From: Casuarius casuarius
Taxonomy: Eukaryota; Chordata; Aves; Casuariiformes; Casuariidae
DNA: 64,000 nt
Assembly (NCBI GenBank): GCA_003342895.1
Contig: PTFA01000340.1
Coordinates: 396,293 to 460,292 of the forward strand
Direction: 5' to 3'
The translations under genes and the position numbers were made by a program. Position 1 is the stretch's first letter. Every line of letters starts with the position of its first letter. Of the stretch, positions 26,200 to 39,000 are shown in pieces. The notes below the pieces were generated by a model. The model worked only from the letters and a program-made list of their open reading frames with translations, searched no databases and was not told the origin of the DNA.

Positions 26200-26310
26200 A
26201 ATAAAACAGACGCAGCAAAGGCCCATAAAATTAATTAGCTCTCACTTTAAATTAAGCATCTCAAATGGGTGTTTCATGGAGATTTAATTAAAAGCCTGAA
26301 AGTTAACACT
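26200..26310. promoter_or_regulatory. AT-rich candidate conserved noncoding element
   Basis: ATAAAATTAATTAGCTC, TTTAAATTAAGC and GATTTAATTAAAAGC lie within about 80 bases and hold three or more palindromic TTAATTA-type homeodomain sites. The block is short and isolated. Confidence 0.3.
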
Positions 26311-29009
26311 GTAAGCAATGGCTGGAGTTGAGCCGGAGAGGATGAGATAGGCGGGGGACTGGAGCTGGCACCAAGTCCTTGGCTGTGCCGAGCTGTCAGA
26401 CAGACAGGGTGTCCAGCAGTGACTGCTGCATGATGATGAGTCTGATGAGCCTTTCTCCCAGTGTCACTGTACCTGCCCCGCTGAGTCTGTCCATTGACTG
26501 CAGGGGCTTCTGCACCCAGAGCAGGGTGCAAGGTAGAGCTACCACCTGTGTACCCAACCCTAAGAAAGAGTGGAGTGCTGGGGGGCACAGCTGGGGCACA
26601 CACATCCCAAAGGAGGCTGAGCAAGGGTACTCAGGCAGGAGATCTGAGGTTGGTGGCATGCAAGCTGTTCTGTTGAGAAGAAGGAACTTCTCCGAGGCAT
26701 CAAGGATTTCAGTTCTGTCCCCATGCTTGTGCATGCCCTTAAGGCCCCAGCTCTCAGCAACAGAGGATGTGGCACCTGTAGGAGCAGGAGGCGAGTCTCC
26801 AAATGGAGAGGGACAGGGGCAGGGTGTGCCCACTGGGCAGGACACCCTTTCCCCAGAACACAGAGCATGTCTCTCCACGCCATGTCCTGTCCCACTCACA
26901 TCTCAGGCACCTCTGGGGTGAATGGAACAACCTAGCCATCACCAAGGTGGAGAAGGACCAGGCCAGGTTCAGTTCTGCATGAGATGTGCTGGGTCCATCT
27001 GGCAAGCCCTGAGAACCCTGAGGCTCTGTGGGACGTCTGATATAGGGTGTCCCAACACACGCTGCTGCAGTACAGCAGGGTCAGCTCAATTCGCACTGCT
27101 NTGCCTGGGTTATGCACTGAAAATTAATAGGCAGTGCTGAGCAAACACCAGCCAAGGCAGCCCTTGTACCAGCGAGATGTGCACTGTCAAACTGGGATAC
27201 TTCTCTCCACACTCTACCAGCATGTCCCCTGTACCTTGGCTTCTAACAGGCTTCACATGGCCATAACAGCATACCAGACTGCAATGGCTTTATGTTCATG
27301 GTCTCAGCATGCCAAAAACTCAAGGCTGATGCTGATGAGGGAGGAAGGACTGGAGAAGGAAGGGAAGGAAGTTATTTCCATCTCTGAAGAACCCTGAGGT
27401 TGCTTAGCAGTGTATCCANGCAACACCCCTTTCTGATTAAAGAGTTGCTTTCTGCCCTTCTCCAACACTTCAGCCTCTAGGTCCTTGGTGAATTTGAGCA
27501 CAGCAGGAGCAGTAGCACTCTGCAGAAAAATATCGCTTTTTCATAGTTAAGCTCACTTCTCCCCAGGCACCCTCTATAAAGCACCAATGAATACTAAAAG
27601 ATGTACTAAGGCCTGGGGTACCAAAGAATTTCCTGCCACTGGAGAACAGACAGGCCTTCAAATCCAGCAGCTCTGAAGCATGAGCACAAAGACTCTCTTT
27701 CTGAACCTAGCCAGACCTTTACCTTCACTGTAGCCTTGCAGCCCTTGGGGTCAGGGACCTTGTTGTTCAGCTTGTTCCTGTTGATGACTATGGCGCTAGG
27801 CCCAGACCAATCCCCAGACAACCTCAGCCCTGTAATAACCCTGGGACTGAAGGCTTCATCATTCTGTGGAGAGGACTGTCTGCCTTTGAAGACAGTCTAC
27901 AGCCTATTTCATGCTGTCTTTGGAGCCCATACTTCAGATGAACCTCCCAAAGGCAGTACTTGGGAGGCAGGCTTATCTCTAGATGGCTGCACGGTCTGGC
28001 TGAGCTGTTTTCTGATATGCTTTGGTGTCATAGTCTAATTTGAATGCCCTCATCACTTAAGTTTAAACCCTATCGGATGCTTAGTAAAAGTCAGGCTGCA
28101 GCAGGCAGCCAAGGATGTTTTTACCTTTGGGCCCAAACAGGGACCAAACAGGGATCAGGGAGGATGCCCTTCTACTTCATGTGTGCCATCATGCTGAGCA
28201 CCACAGGGTCACTTGCCCCCCACATTCCTGACCAAAAAAAGCAGTTCTTTGGGAATAGGAAAGGACCTCTCCCAGCTTCCCAGGGCTGCCAGCCTTCTGC
28301 TGGGTGCTAGGCATCATGAGGGTGTACCACCTTGGCCATACACCCTGGCGTTACTCTGGCCAGACTGACAAACACCACCCCAAAGGCAAGGGAACTTGTT
28401 TTTCTGAATCCCAAACTGAAGAGAGTAATTGCTAGCTTTAGTGATGCACTGCTAACACAGAAGCCGCCCCCTCCAAGACCTGACAGCTCTTTGGACTTCC
28501 AAGAGGTTCTTTCTACCAGCTGGGATTTAATCCTTAGAAGAAACCCTACACTGGGTGAATAGACCTGGACTGGGGGAGAAGCCCTTTGATGTCTACTTGG
28601 GGACTCCTGTCAAAGCTCAAAACACCGCAAGGCTTTCCTGTATTACATAAACTTGATGCTTAAGATATTACTTTTAACATTTCTCCCAGGAGAGTACTGA
28701 TGCTGGAGTCTTGCTGTTTCTTGACATATTATTTTCCAGAGAGGGAAGAGGAGTTTGAATTTAAATAATGAGGCTTTGACAGTAAAGCATTCTGCTTTGC
28801 TTTCTTGTTTTTTATTGAAGACTATTCCTTACCCGAGGAGCAGGCAAAGAGATCCTGTGCTACAGACTGGCTGCTCGAAGCTAGAGAAGATGAGCAAGGG
28901 AAACCTTGCTCAGGAACATAAGACCAAAAGGTCAGGGTGCAATGCTCTCTCCCACTGTTTTGCACGTGGCTTTTAGCCATAAAGAGGGCCACACACACAC
29001 GACTGGCTC

Positions 29010-29360
29010 AAAGGGCATTGTTAAATGTGCATGTCTCACCATCATGTAATGGCTCATTTATCTTAATTGTATTAAAGTTATAACAAACTTTTGTTTTATC
29101 TATCTCCTTCATGAACTATTTAAACAGCTTATTTTTCGCTCTGCCCAATGTTCTGATGAGCAATTCCTATCTGTTTAAACAGTGGTCCATTAACAATCGT
29201 TGTTACCTGGCTTATTTTTCACTGTAAATGTTCATCCACATACTACTCACTGTGGTGCCAATACTGCCAGTGCACTAGTTATTTTCACATCATTTTTGGG
29301 TAATTCATGATTCCTACACAGCCATAGGCCTGTTGGACTATCTGAGCAGCTCTCCCATTA
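29010..29360. promoter_or_regulatory. AT-rich candidate conserved noncoding element
   Basis: This unique, stop-dense AT-rich block contains two TGTTTAAACAG/TATTTAAACAGC-type words (29118 and 29173), CCATTAACAATCG, repeated GGCTTATTTTTC/GCTTATTTTTCG phrases, and TTTGGGTAATTCATGATT. The density of homeodomain, forkhead and SOX-like sites in an otherwise mixed-composition region is typical of deeply conserved developmental enhancers. Conservation cannot be seen from one sequence. Confidence 0.35.
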
Positions 29361-30954
29361 GCCTGCCTTTTCTAGGCCACTCTTACAAATTTCTGGTTCA
29401 CGTGGCGAGCTGTTAAAGGTGATGTTCTCCTCTGTTTTCTCTAATCCCCTTAGACTTACATTCAGTTCAAGAAAGCCCATTAATTTGTGTCTGAAGCTCA
29501 GAGACATTCCCACAGGAATACTGCCAAAGGATCTACCCAAGCCCAAGCAGGATCAGAAATCACAGTGGGAACATGAGTTTCTTTGCAAAGCTGTATCGAC
29601 ATCAGGTTCCTGTCGCTCCAATAGCTTCTTCCCTCTAAATTTCCTTCTCTGCTTCTCCTTGGGTCCTGGTTTCATCACCTGAAAAACACGGAAGTAAGTG
29701 TCCCTGGCTACCAGCAGTACCAGTTCCCCGCATTATTCCATGTTGCCCTAGATTCTCCTAGCCCTTGCCATCCTTGTCTCTGGATCGCCCTTCATTTTCT
29801 CCCAGCACTTCTTACCCCATTGCTCTGGACAAGTTATCAGTGTTGCAGGTTTTAAATCTCTCTCTGCTTGTGTGTGTTCAGGAGTCTGTTCTCCCCTTTC
29901 TCCTCTCCTCATTTGTCGTATGGTGGAGCTATTCCTCAGAATGATCTTTGGGACATGTCACCAGATGTGAAGATGTCTGCAAACTTCATCCTCTCAGGTC
30001 AAAGACCAGTTGCCTTCCAAAGTCCTCTGGGCTTTGCCTCCTCTGCAATTGAAACAGCAGCATCTTCCATACACTGGCAACATTTCAAGGGGGATTTTGT
30101 GTTCATGTGGGTTTCTGCAGCCAACAGGCTGAGATCTGCCCTTCCCTTCCAGAGTTCAAAAGTGCCAGAGAGGTGTGAAATGCCTGAGATGATCAGGGCA
30201 AGGTGTCACGCTTACTCCTGTGNCCAAATGCACACTTATGTCAGCTAGCAAGATGTATCTTTATACCAGAAGCTACAGAAAACCCTGAAATATATTTGGT
30301 ATCCCTACTATGTCTAGACAAGTGGCTACCACAGAGACTGCAGCACGTGTGCTTTCCTTAAGTCTGCATTAATTAGAATCAAAGACCCATCAGGCTGCTT
30401 CATGGGCCAAACTGGGGAATCATTTACTCTATGGTGTCTTTACTTCTTGCTTTATTACTTGTGTTTTTGTTGGCTGGTGCTGTTCCCACCACTCCTTGGG
30501 GAGCTTTCAGCAGTGCTACGTTGTCTGCAGCAGGAACTGCACTGTCCCCTGATGACCTGGTCTTCAGGGGCTGTCATTTAATTTGATCTGTCATTTTATT
30601 TCATCCCCAAGTAGCGATCCTCCATATTAAGATCTCATTAGGCTGAGAAAAGAGCAGCCTGGCTTCAGCCACCCTGCAGCACAAGGCAATCCCTTCTACA
30701 NCCCTCAGCTCCCCAGACACTCCAGAGAGCACATCCCTTCATCTGCTCCCCACAGGCTGTCCCTCAAGTTCCCCCCAGCCTCCTGCTCCTCTGCTTGGCG
30801 CAAGCCAGGCCGGCTTCCCTCTCCTGGTGGCACTGGTGGCTCAGCACTGGGGACTTGCTGCCATCCAGTGGCTGCCGCAGACAGTGAGGGAGATCTGGAT
30901 TCACCCAGCCCCTGGGTGCCAGCCCTGCTCTTGGCTCCCAGGCTCCCCACACGA

Positions 30955-31265
30955 AAAGCACACGCAGGGAGGTATGCTTGTGTTCCCACCTGTGTGTGAC
31001 TGTTTGCACACAGATGGGTGTCTGCAAGTGTGTGTGTTCGCATGTGTCTGCATCTAGCTATGCAGGCGCTGTTTGCACATGCGTGTGTTTGCATCTGAGC
31101 AGGTGTGTGAGCAAGGACGTGTTCCCGTCCGAGCAGGCCGAGCAAGTGGCTGATGCAGCTAGCATGTGCATGTGAGAGAGGATCTGCGCATGTTCGTGTG
31201 CGTGCATGTGTGCTGGGAGGACTGTGCATGTGTGCCCATGTGGCAGGTGTGTTAGCTCTGTGGAG
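30955..31265. repeat. Degenerate TG-rich tract
   Basis: TGTGTG, GCATGTG and GTGTTCG words recur over about 300 bases. This is an older, more diverged version of the tract at 58785. It gives spurious Cys/Val or His/Thr-rich open frames, including a minus frame of 228 residues. Confidence 0.65.
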
Positions 31266-32679
31266 CAGATAGNGTGAGTAGTCACTTTGCCGAGCCACAG
31301 CTGTAACATCCGACCTTTCCTCAGTGGTTTGGCCTAGCTTCTGGCCCAGCCTCACAGACTGACCTTGAGTGAACACAAGACCAGCGAACAAAAACCAGCA
31401 GCAGGGCTGGCTCTGGAGAGAGCTGGTGCCTCTGCTCTCTAGGTGGCAGAGATGGCCACAGGGGAAGGGCAGCCAGGACAGTTACCTGGTGTACTGAGCT
31501 GAATGTGCAGCATCCTCCTCTCAGCAGTTTTACCCTTTGCTTCTTTGCTGTTTCCTAGGGTATCTCAGGGTGGTTCCTGTGAGATCTGCAGAGCCAGGAC
31601 AAGACCAGAGCAGCTGACTCTGGGGATACATGTTGCCTGACCCAGCATTTCATCATGAGCAAAATGGGAGAGCGAGCCCAATTCCAGCTGCTGCCAAATT
31701 GTACACCTGCTCCTGAGCATACAGCTCTGCTGGTGCTGATAAATCTTCACTCACTCTCAAGGCTTTGGGTAATTGATGACAGAGCTGAACTGTATTTAAC
31801 TAAACCCTTTCAGTTCAGCAATATGTTTCTGCCACCCAGCTGCAGATGTGTGAAATATGAAGGACAGAGGGTGTCTCCTCCTGAGCCCTCCTCCTGCCTC
31901 CTTTAGGCACTGAAACACTCNAAGGTGCTATGTTCTTGACAGCTCCCCTGACCTTGCCCGCAGGCTGCTACTGCACTGGGTGGCCTCCATCGTCCAGGCT
32001 TACGCAGACACCCTACCCACTCCCAGCAGTGAGTACAGTACAGAGGGAGCCCTACCTGTGCCTGCCTACCCTGGCCAGGCNTTAGTGGTCCCAGCCCATT
32101 CTGCTACTGCGGCTGGGAGCCCAAGGTGAGATGCGGAGACATATGTTCTCCTAGGAGGATCTGCAAACAAGTGCAGAGTAGGGGGCAGAGTGCAGATAGG
32201 ACCTGGTAACTAGAGAGGCCATGTGGATGTTGCTGGAGTGTAGTTAGTGCCACTGCAGCTCTGCAAATGGATGCTGGAACTTGGTAGCATCATGCAGCAT
32301 CCCCCTGGTACTCTCCAGAAGAGAGCCCAATGTGGGCATCATGTTCTAGAGCCACGGTTCCTTTCCCCTTCCCAAGCCAGGCACCATAATGTCACAGCCA
32401 AAGGGGTGGCAGCAAGCTCCAGGTCCCAGCCATGACTGCAGGCATCTCCAAGGTAGAAGTCTTCCCCTGACACAGTCTGGGGACCCTGTGACCCCACTCA
32501 CCTCCTCCCCAAAGGCAGCACGTAGAGCATCCAGCAGGCAGCGTGCTGCAAAGCATCCACCCTCCATCACATACCACTTGGGGCATCGAATCTGAAGGAA
32601 GAACCCTGTTTCCAGCCTCTGTCTTCATTCTCTTACCATAGGAAACCCTGGCAAAATGAGACTTTGTCCATCAATTTTG

Positions 32680-33060
32680 GCACCGACTGGACAAGCATTC
32701 AGCACAATTAAATTAGTTTCTGCACTCAATTGAACATAATGCAATTTCATTCATATTAATAAAGCCTTAATCTCCATGGTCACTCAAGTGAGTGTATTAG
32801 GTTGGGATTTACTGTGCGGCTGCTTCTGGCAGTGCCACAGCTGGGCAACCCATTGCCAGTACTAATTAAAGATAGAATTAAAAATGATAACTAGGCCTGT
32901 GCTGCTTCTNTCTTTTTGATAAATTATAATATCTCCCATAAATTAACAAGGGTGGGAAAGAAATGATCCNATAACTTCAGGGGCTTTCCGGGGAAGTAAA
33001 TTGCTTTGCAGAGATGATCATGTTTAATATCCTGAGTTTCATGTTTTCAGAAACACTGCT
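32680..33060. promoter_or_regulatory. AT-rich candidate conserved noncoding element
   Basis: TTAAATTAG, CATATTAATAAAG, GTACTAATTAAAG, ATAATATCTCCC and CATAAATTAACAAG give a cluster of TAAT/TAATTA homeodomain cores in about 300 bases of unique sequence, flanked by much more GC-rich DNA. No coding potential is seen. Confidence 0.35.
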
Positions 33061-36000
33061 GCTATATCACAGCTCCTCCACTAGCAACTATTTCTCTAGG
33101 GGTAGAGGTGGGACTGTAAACATCAGCTCTCTTTGGCCTCCTGCGAGGGACAGAGGCACTCACTAGCCTCAGGGCAAGAGCAGTGGAAGATTCCCTGAGG
33201 ATGCAGCTGGCAGTGATGGTCCGCTCCAAGGGTAGGAAGATCTGTGGGTCTTCCAAAGAAAGTGCAGCTCTCCAGGAGCCTCCACTGACTTCCTTAGAGG
33301 CCACCCTCCAGGGGAGGGTTTGCTCCCTACAGTGACCAGTCAGCCTTTTACCAGGGCAGGATGCCTGGAAGACTTTCTGTTTCAGACAGCACTTTCCAGG
33401 GAGCTGAACACTTCCCACAGCCTGTCTCAGTTGGACTGCTGTGCAGAGACTCTGCTTCATGGCTTGCTAAGCCCCATGCCAATCCTACCTCCTTCTGCCC
33501 TTGTGCACTTTCCTGGGAACTGCTCAGAGCTGCTTCAGAGATCAAGGAAATGGCAGTCTCCTTCCGCTCCTTGTTCCCAAGCAACATGAGCCTGTCTAGA
33601 GCAAACGCCAGTCCCTGTCTTGAGCCAGCCCGCTGGAAGCACAAGATGGGTGGATGGCTGGAGGAGAGGCCTCTTTTGCTCCCAGGGTGGCAGGCAGACC
33701 TGGCTGCTAGTTTCCCTCTCTGTGTNTGCAGCTAGGAAGCCAGAGACCCACAGCATGGAGATAGGCTTAGGCTGGGAATGACATCTGGAAACATGCTGCC
33801 ATGAGAGGGANTCTCTGCCACCCAACAGGGCAAGAATGGTGGGATGGATCTTCCAAAGGACTAATGGCTACCAGTGGGTTTGGCCCAAGGATCTGATTCT
33901 GGTATGCTCCAAGCTGGGTGTGCTAGCCCTGAACTGGACCTAAGTCAGGCAGTCTGCACCCAGCCCGGGCATACAGCTCCCAGCCCAGACAGTCCAGCAC
34001 CAGGCAGATCTTTATCCTGTCCTACCTGCCCTGAAAAGCCCCCATTAGTCCCAGTGATGTGACCCCCCGGGCGGTGCTGGGACATATCCAGAAAGCAGAA
34101 GGGAGAGCCCATCCATTCTCCACCCACCCAAGCACTATCTTTGCCCCACAGGCAAGTGCTGCAGGAAGAAACAACTTGCTTATTGTCCNCACACACAGCT
34201 GAAATCTGCTGCCAGGTCACAAAGCAGAGCTCTGGGCGGGGAGAATTCACTCTCTGCATCCTCCGAGCCGTTCCTCCCTGGGCTATTTGTGTCACCATCC
34301 CTGTCCCCTCCCAGCAGGACTTCCCCATCAGTGCTCAGGTACTCCTGTCCCTCTAGNTGCCTGGTCACAGGGAAACAAAGCCAGCAAGCATGTTCCTGGC
34401 ATGCTAACAAATCCCATGTGGCTGGGGCAGGCAGTAAGGTTTTGGGGGGGGGACCTCCATCTTGTTTAGGAGTGGAGGGGCATTCCTCCAGTNCTCTCAA
34501 GCATATCAAGGACTCTTTTAGTATCCTAAGGAAACTGGATGCTTTTCTGAGCACTTGGGGCTGGCACAAGTGAAGGGGGGGGAGTGCATGGGATCCCAAC
34601 AGGTTGCACTACCCCTGGGCTTGGTGATGTGGCCTTGGCTCTGCAAATGTCCNTGCAGCACCTAGGTCAAAGGGCAGGTGGTCCAAGCCGTGGTCACTCT
34701 CTTCACATGAATCAGGATGTTGCAGCTACCAGCTGTCTGCTTATCAGCTTGCTGTGCAGCGTGGCCGTGCCATGGGCTGGGCAGATCTTCACGCAGGAGG
34801 ATTACATTCCTCATGTGTACCAGCATGCAGAGCCCTTTGCTAATGTGCAGTCCCTGCAGGGTCAAGTAGCTCCTACTTCNCAGCTCTGCAAAAAAAAGTC
34901 TCCCTGGTGAGGATTAGCCTTGTGCAGGAACCAGTGGCTGCTCTGGCTGGGAGTTTGTGCACTTCACCACAGAAGTTTATCAAGCTTGGAGATGGGGACC
35001 ATCTCCCCNTGTATGTCTCCCACTGGTCAGGACCCTGAAGGGAAGGTGAGGGCATTTGGGCACTTGCCTGTGCTCCCCACACTGGCTTTGTAAAGTGGGC
35101 AGGAAGAGCCCAGTAACCATTTGAAGGAGAGTTGTGCTGGCTTCTCCATACAGTCCTGTGATGTACAGCCTGATTTGGAGGTCAGATCCCTTGTAAGGCA
35201 TTCAGGACTAGCAAGGTTAAAAGCCTCTCCATAACNCCAGGGAAGACATACCATCTGCGTGCTGAAGAAGATCCTCAGCATATGGGACCCTGGGGTGGGT
35301 GCAGGTATATGTAAGAAGAGTTTTGTGCACACTGCAATTGCCCTGCCAATGTGCACCTTCATTAGAAAGTAAGCCCAGCTTAGCTCTGCACGTGCACCAG
35401 CACTGACACTGACACCTCCCTCTTAAGTAGTGGGGGGAGATATAAGAGCCTGGAGGAAGCAGCTATTCAGGGACTGGCATCATACCCTGAGGCCAAGGAC
35501 CCTGAACTTGTGAAGTGCTGAGCTGGGCTTGGGGGTTTGGAGAGCCTGGAGAATTAGGCTTGCAATGTCGAAACAGAACAGAGAAGCTGAATCATCCATT
35601 CCTTTTACTTTCCAAGTCTGGGCTCAAGGATGGGCAAAGTCCTCCCCAAGTACTCTGGGGTGGCTACAGAGCATCTAGGGCAGCACTGATTTTTGGGATA
35701 AGACGAGGTGTCCAAGGGTCCAAAAAAGCTCCCGTCTCTCCCTGCAGGGACCTTGTCCCAGGCTCCCCCATTTCACATGGGCTGGTGCATGGAGAACCTG
35801 GGGCGAGCACACGGCTCCTCTCCACGTGTGTCTGGGCTGGCTGAGAAGGGTCAGCTGGACTCTCCCAGTGGGCCAGGGTCACTCACCCTCTGCTGACTGC
35901 CCTCCCCGGTGGGTGAGGACTGAACCAGGGCATCTCTCCTCAGGGCACTGTGACAGATGACAGGAAGGGCTTCAAGGATGCCCACCTGCTGCCTGCCCAT

Positions 36001-39000
36001 GCCAGGGATTTAAAGGCAGGTGTAGAGCATTGAGGCCAGTTAGAGGAAATGTGCTTGGGAGAGGTGTGTGCATGGGGCAGCATGCCCCCACCGAAAGCTG
36101 CCCTACCCAGAAAGTGAGGACCTGCTTGGGACCTAGCCGTGATGAGACAGGAGAACCCTGAGGTGCATCTGAGAGTGAGGTTGTCCACTCTAAATATAAC
36201 ACACCAATGGCCCCCCCATGGGTCATTCAAGCCCCAGAAAAGAGCCTGGAGGGCTCTCACTCCTCTCTGTTGCACCCAGCCTGAGCAGAGAGGGCCCTGT
36301 CAGAGGACTGGGGCATCCACATTAGGTCTGCGATGACATTTGTGAAAGGATTNGTTTGCAATGCCAGCAGTTGCTAGGCAATTGCATGTCAAGCTAATGA
36401 CACTTCTGCTGCTTTGAGCTCTGGAGAAAGCTGGCAGGGTAGGTGTGCTGGTATCCCCTGGGATGGCACCCACACTCCCTGCTCCCCCTTCCCGAGGAGC
36501 AATTACCTTGGGTTTGCTGTCCTTCCTCCAGCCCTGGGTGCTTTTCTGAGATGATTTCCCTGTGAACAAGAAGCCATGACCTGGCACGTACCATCCTTAG
36601 GAGCCAAGATCAGGGCACATGTCTACTTCACTCAGACATAGACTGCAAGACCTTGGCTTTCCCAGTGCTCCCAAGGGGCAGATTTCCAGACAGCAAGCTC
36701 ACAACAGCCATGGAGTTGGAAGGGGATGTCCAGACACACTCCATGCCTGCATCATTCATGTAGGGTCTGTATGACCCATGTAGGGGTGGTGGTACATGCT
36801 GTCGTGTAAATGAGTGGGTACTTTCAAGGTGGGGGTATATAATGAAGAGAAAATATCATTGATGTGAGTCTTAGGCCATCTCCCACCTTTCACGAACATG
36901 CTGGGTTAAACTGCTAAGTGAGGGTGGGCCCTACGGGCCTGGTTTATCCTCTTCCAGCAGATAAAAGGAGGAAGGACAGCATTAACAGGGCTGTCCCTTA
37001 GGTTTTTTCAAAGCTATTTCTCAGTCTGTACAATCCTCTCTCTACTCAGGCCTTTCTATCTAGACACAGGCTTTCCCTCTGAAAGGGCTGGAAAGATGGA
37101 TTTACAGCCAAAATTCATAATTCATAATGCTCAAAACTGGAATTTATTGCCATGGGGAAACAGACAGCAAATCCTAAGGGAAAAACATAAATGTCTTGTT
37201 GAATATTTGTACATTCTTTCAAATGCCACCAAAAATAAGACGTTCCCGGTATTCATCATGACTGCCAAAAGAGGCTGCAGAATACTGAAGCCCTGCAAAG
37301 AGGAGAGCACTAAGAGGGGAAGTGCACATGCACATGAGCATGTGTGTGTGTGCATGCACGCATGTGTGGGACAAGCCAGGGGCTTGCTGTGCTCACATTT
37401 TTCCTCCAGGCTGCTGCTTGGTGTTGCCATGCTGATGTGGGGCGATGAGAAGTCTCCAGTAATACGGGTGCATTCCTAGGTGTGGAGATTAAACACTTCA
37501 CACTGGGCTGTCTGACTCCTGAGGCTCGCTGACCGCTAATACCTTGAAATGTGNCTGCATCTTGTCCCTTCTCCCTCCTTGCAATATCCCCAGTTCCTCT
37601 GCTTTGCCTGCCCCTGTGATGATACCCCAGCTTCCTCTGGTATCCTCTCTGTCTCCATCATGATGCCCTGGGTCCCATCATGACATGCATGTCCCACCCC
37701 AGTTCCCCCATGTATCCTCCTCCCCTGCAGTGATCGCAGCATGATCTAGCGTCACCCATGGCCCCTCTCCAGCTATGTCCACCTTCTCCCCCTCACCCCA
37801 GAGATGTTCCATGCCCCCTCTCTTCCACCTCCAGCTGGGCAAGAGCCAACATTTCCTCCATGTTGCACTGCATTTGTTTAATTTAGATGAGGCCTAAGGG
37901 GAATGTGGTGACACTCCCAAAACATGAAAAAGACAGAAGCCAAGCGGGAGGGAGTAATCTCTCCATGTGCATAGGAGCAAGATAAAATCATGGGATTGAA
38001 ATGAAGGTAGAGAAGTTTATAAATGAGAAGTTATGAGACTAGGAGAGACATCTGTCAGCAGTAAGGCCCTGCAAGGTGGCTTGACACCCCGAGCCACTCT
38101 GACAAGGAGCAGGCACCCTGGGAAGTGTTTTCCATTGCAGCATAATGATGTGTCTAATCACAGAATCAGACTTTACGCCTCCAGTGCAAGCGTTTCTTTT
38201 TCATCAGAGGAGCAAAACACCGCCTATTTTACATTTAAAAAATGTTGAAAACTGCCCAAACCACTAGTGTGGCTTCNTCACTGCTCAGCCTCCAGGCAAA
38301 ACCTCACATGGCTTTCTTAGAGGCTTTCCCCAGTTTCAGGCCATAAACAGTATTCAGCCAACTCTGAAACCTAATTCCCAAACACAAGGAGCAGCGCAGT
38401 GCTGTTCCCCTGTTGCCTGTCCTCAGCTTGCTCTGTGCAATACTTTATCACACTGGTCAGGAGTAAATCCATACCTGTGGATAGCTGTAATTATTTCCAG
38501 ACACCCTCCTGCCATATCTCTGAAGCTTGTACCCCCACAGAAGTCCTTTTGCTGTACACCCTATATTGACTGGGGGCAGTTTAATCACACCAATGAAGTG
38601 ATTGTGCTAGTGTAAGCAGCATGAAGTTGCTGTCCTGTAGTTTTACCCTCTCACTTAAAGACTTCATTTCCAGGCTCACACAAGCCCTGTGGGAATGCTT
38701 AGTTGATATTCTTTAACTCCTTCCAAATCAGCTGAAAAGTCTCACATTGAAGGAGCCATTCACCACACACTTTGCACTGGCTTGACGTGCCCTTCTGACT
38801 GCACGCACTGAACCCGGGGAGCCACTCCCTGGAGGTGTGCGAACCCTTGTGCTGGGGGAAAGGCAGCGCGTGGAAACCTGCNTGCCAAGAAGTTCCTTGG
38901 TCAGGGCCTGTCAGGGCATTTTTAATGCTCAAATGTTACACAAAGAGGAAAACATCCGAGACTCGTGGCAGGCTGCATGACTCACCATCTCCTGGAGAGA

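Noticed and set aside
30705..31391. Minus-strand frame of 228 residues
   Set aside because: It is His/Thr/Ala-rich because it reads through the degenerate TG tract at 30955-31265.
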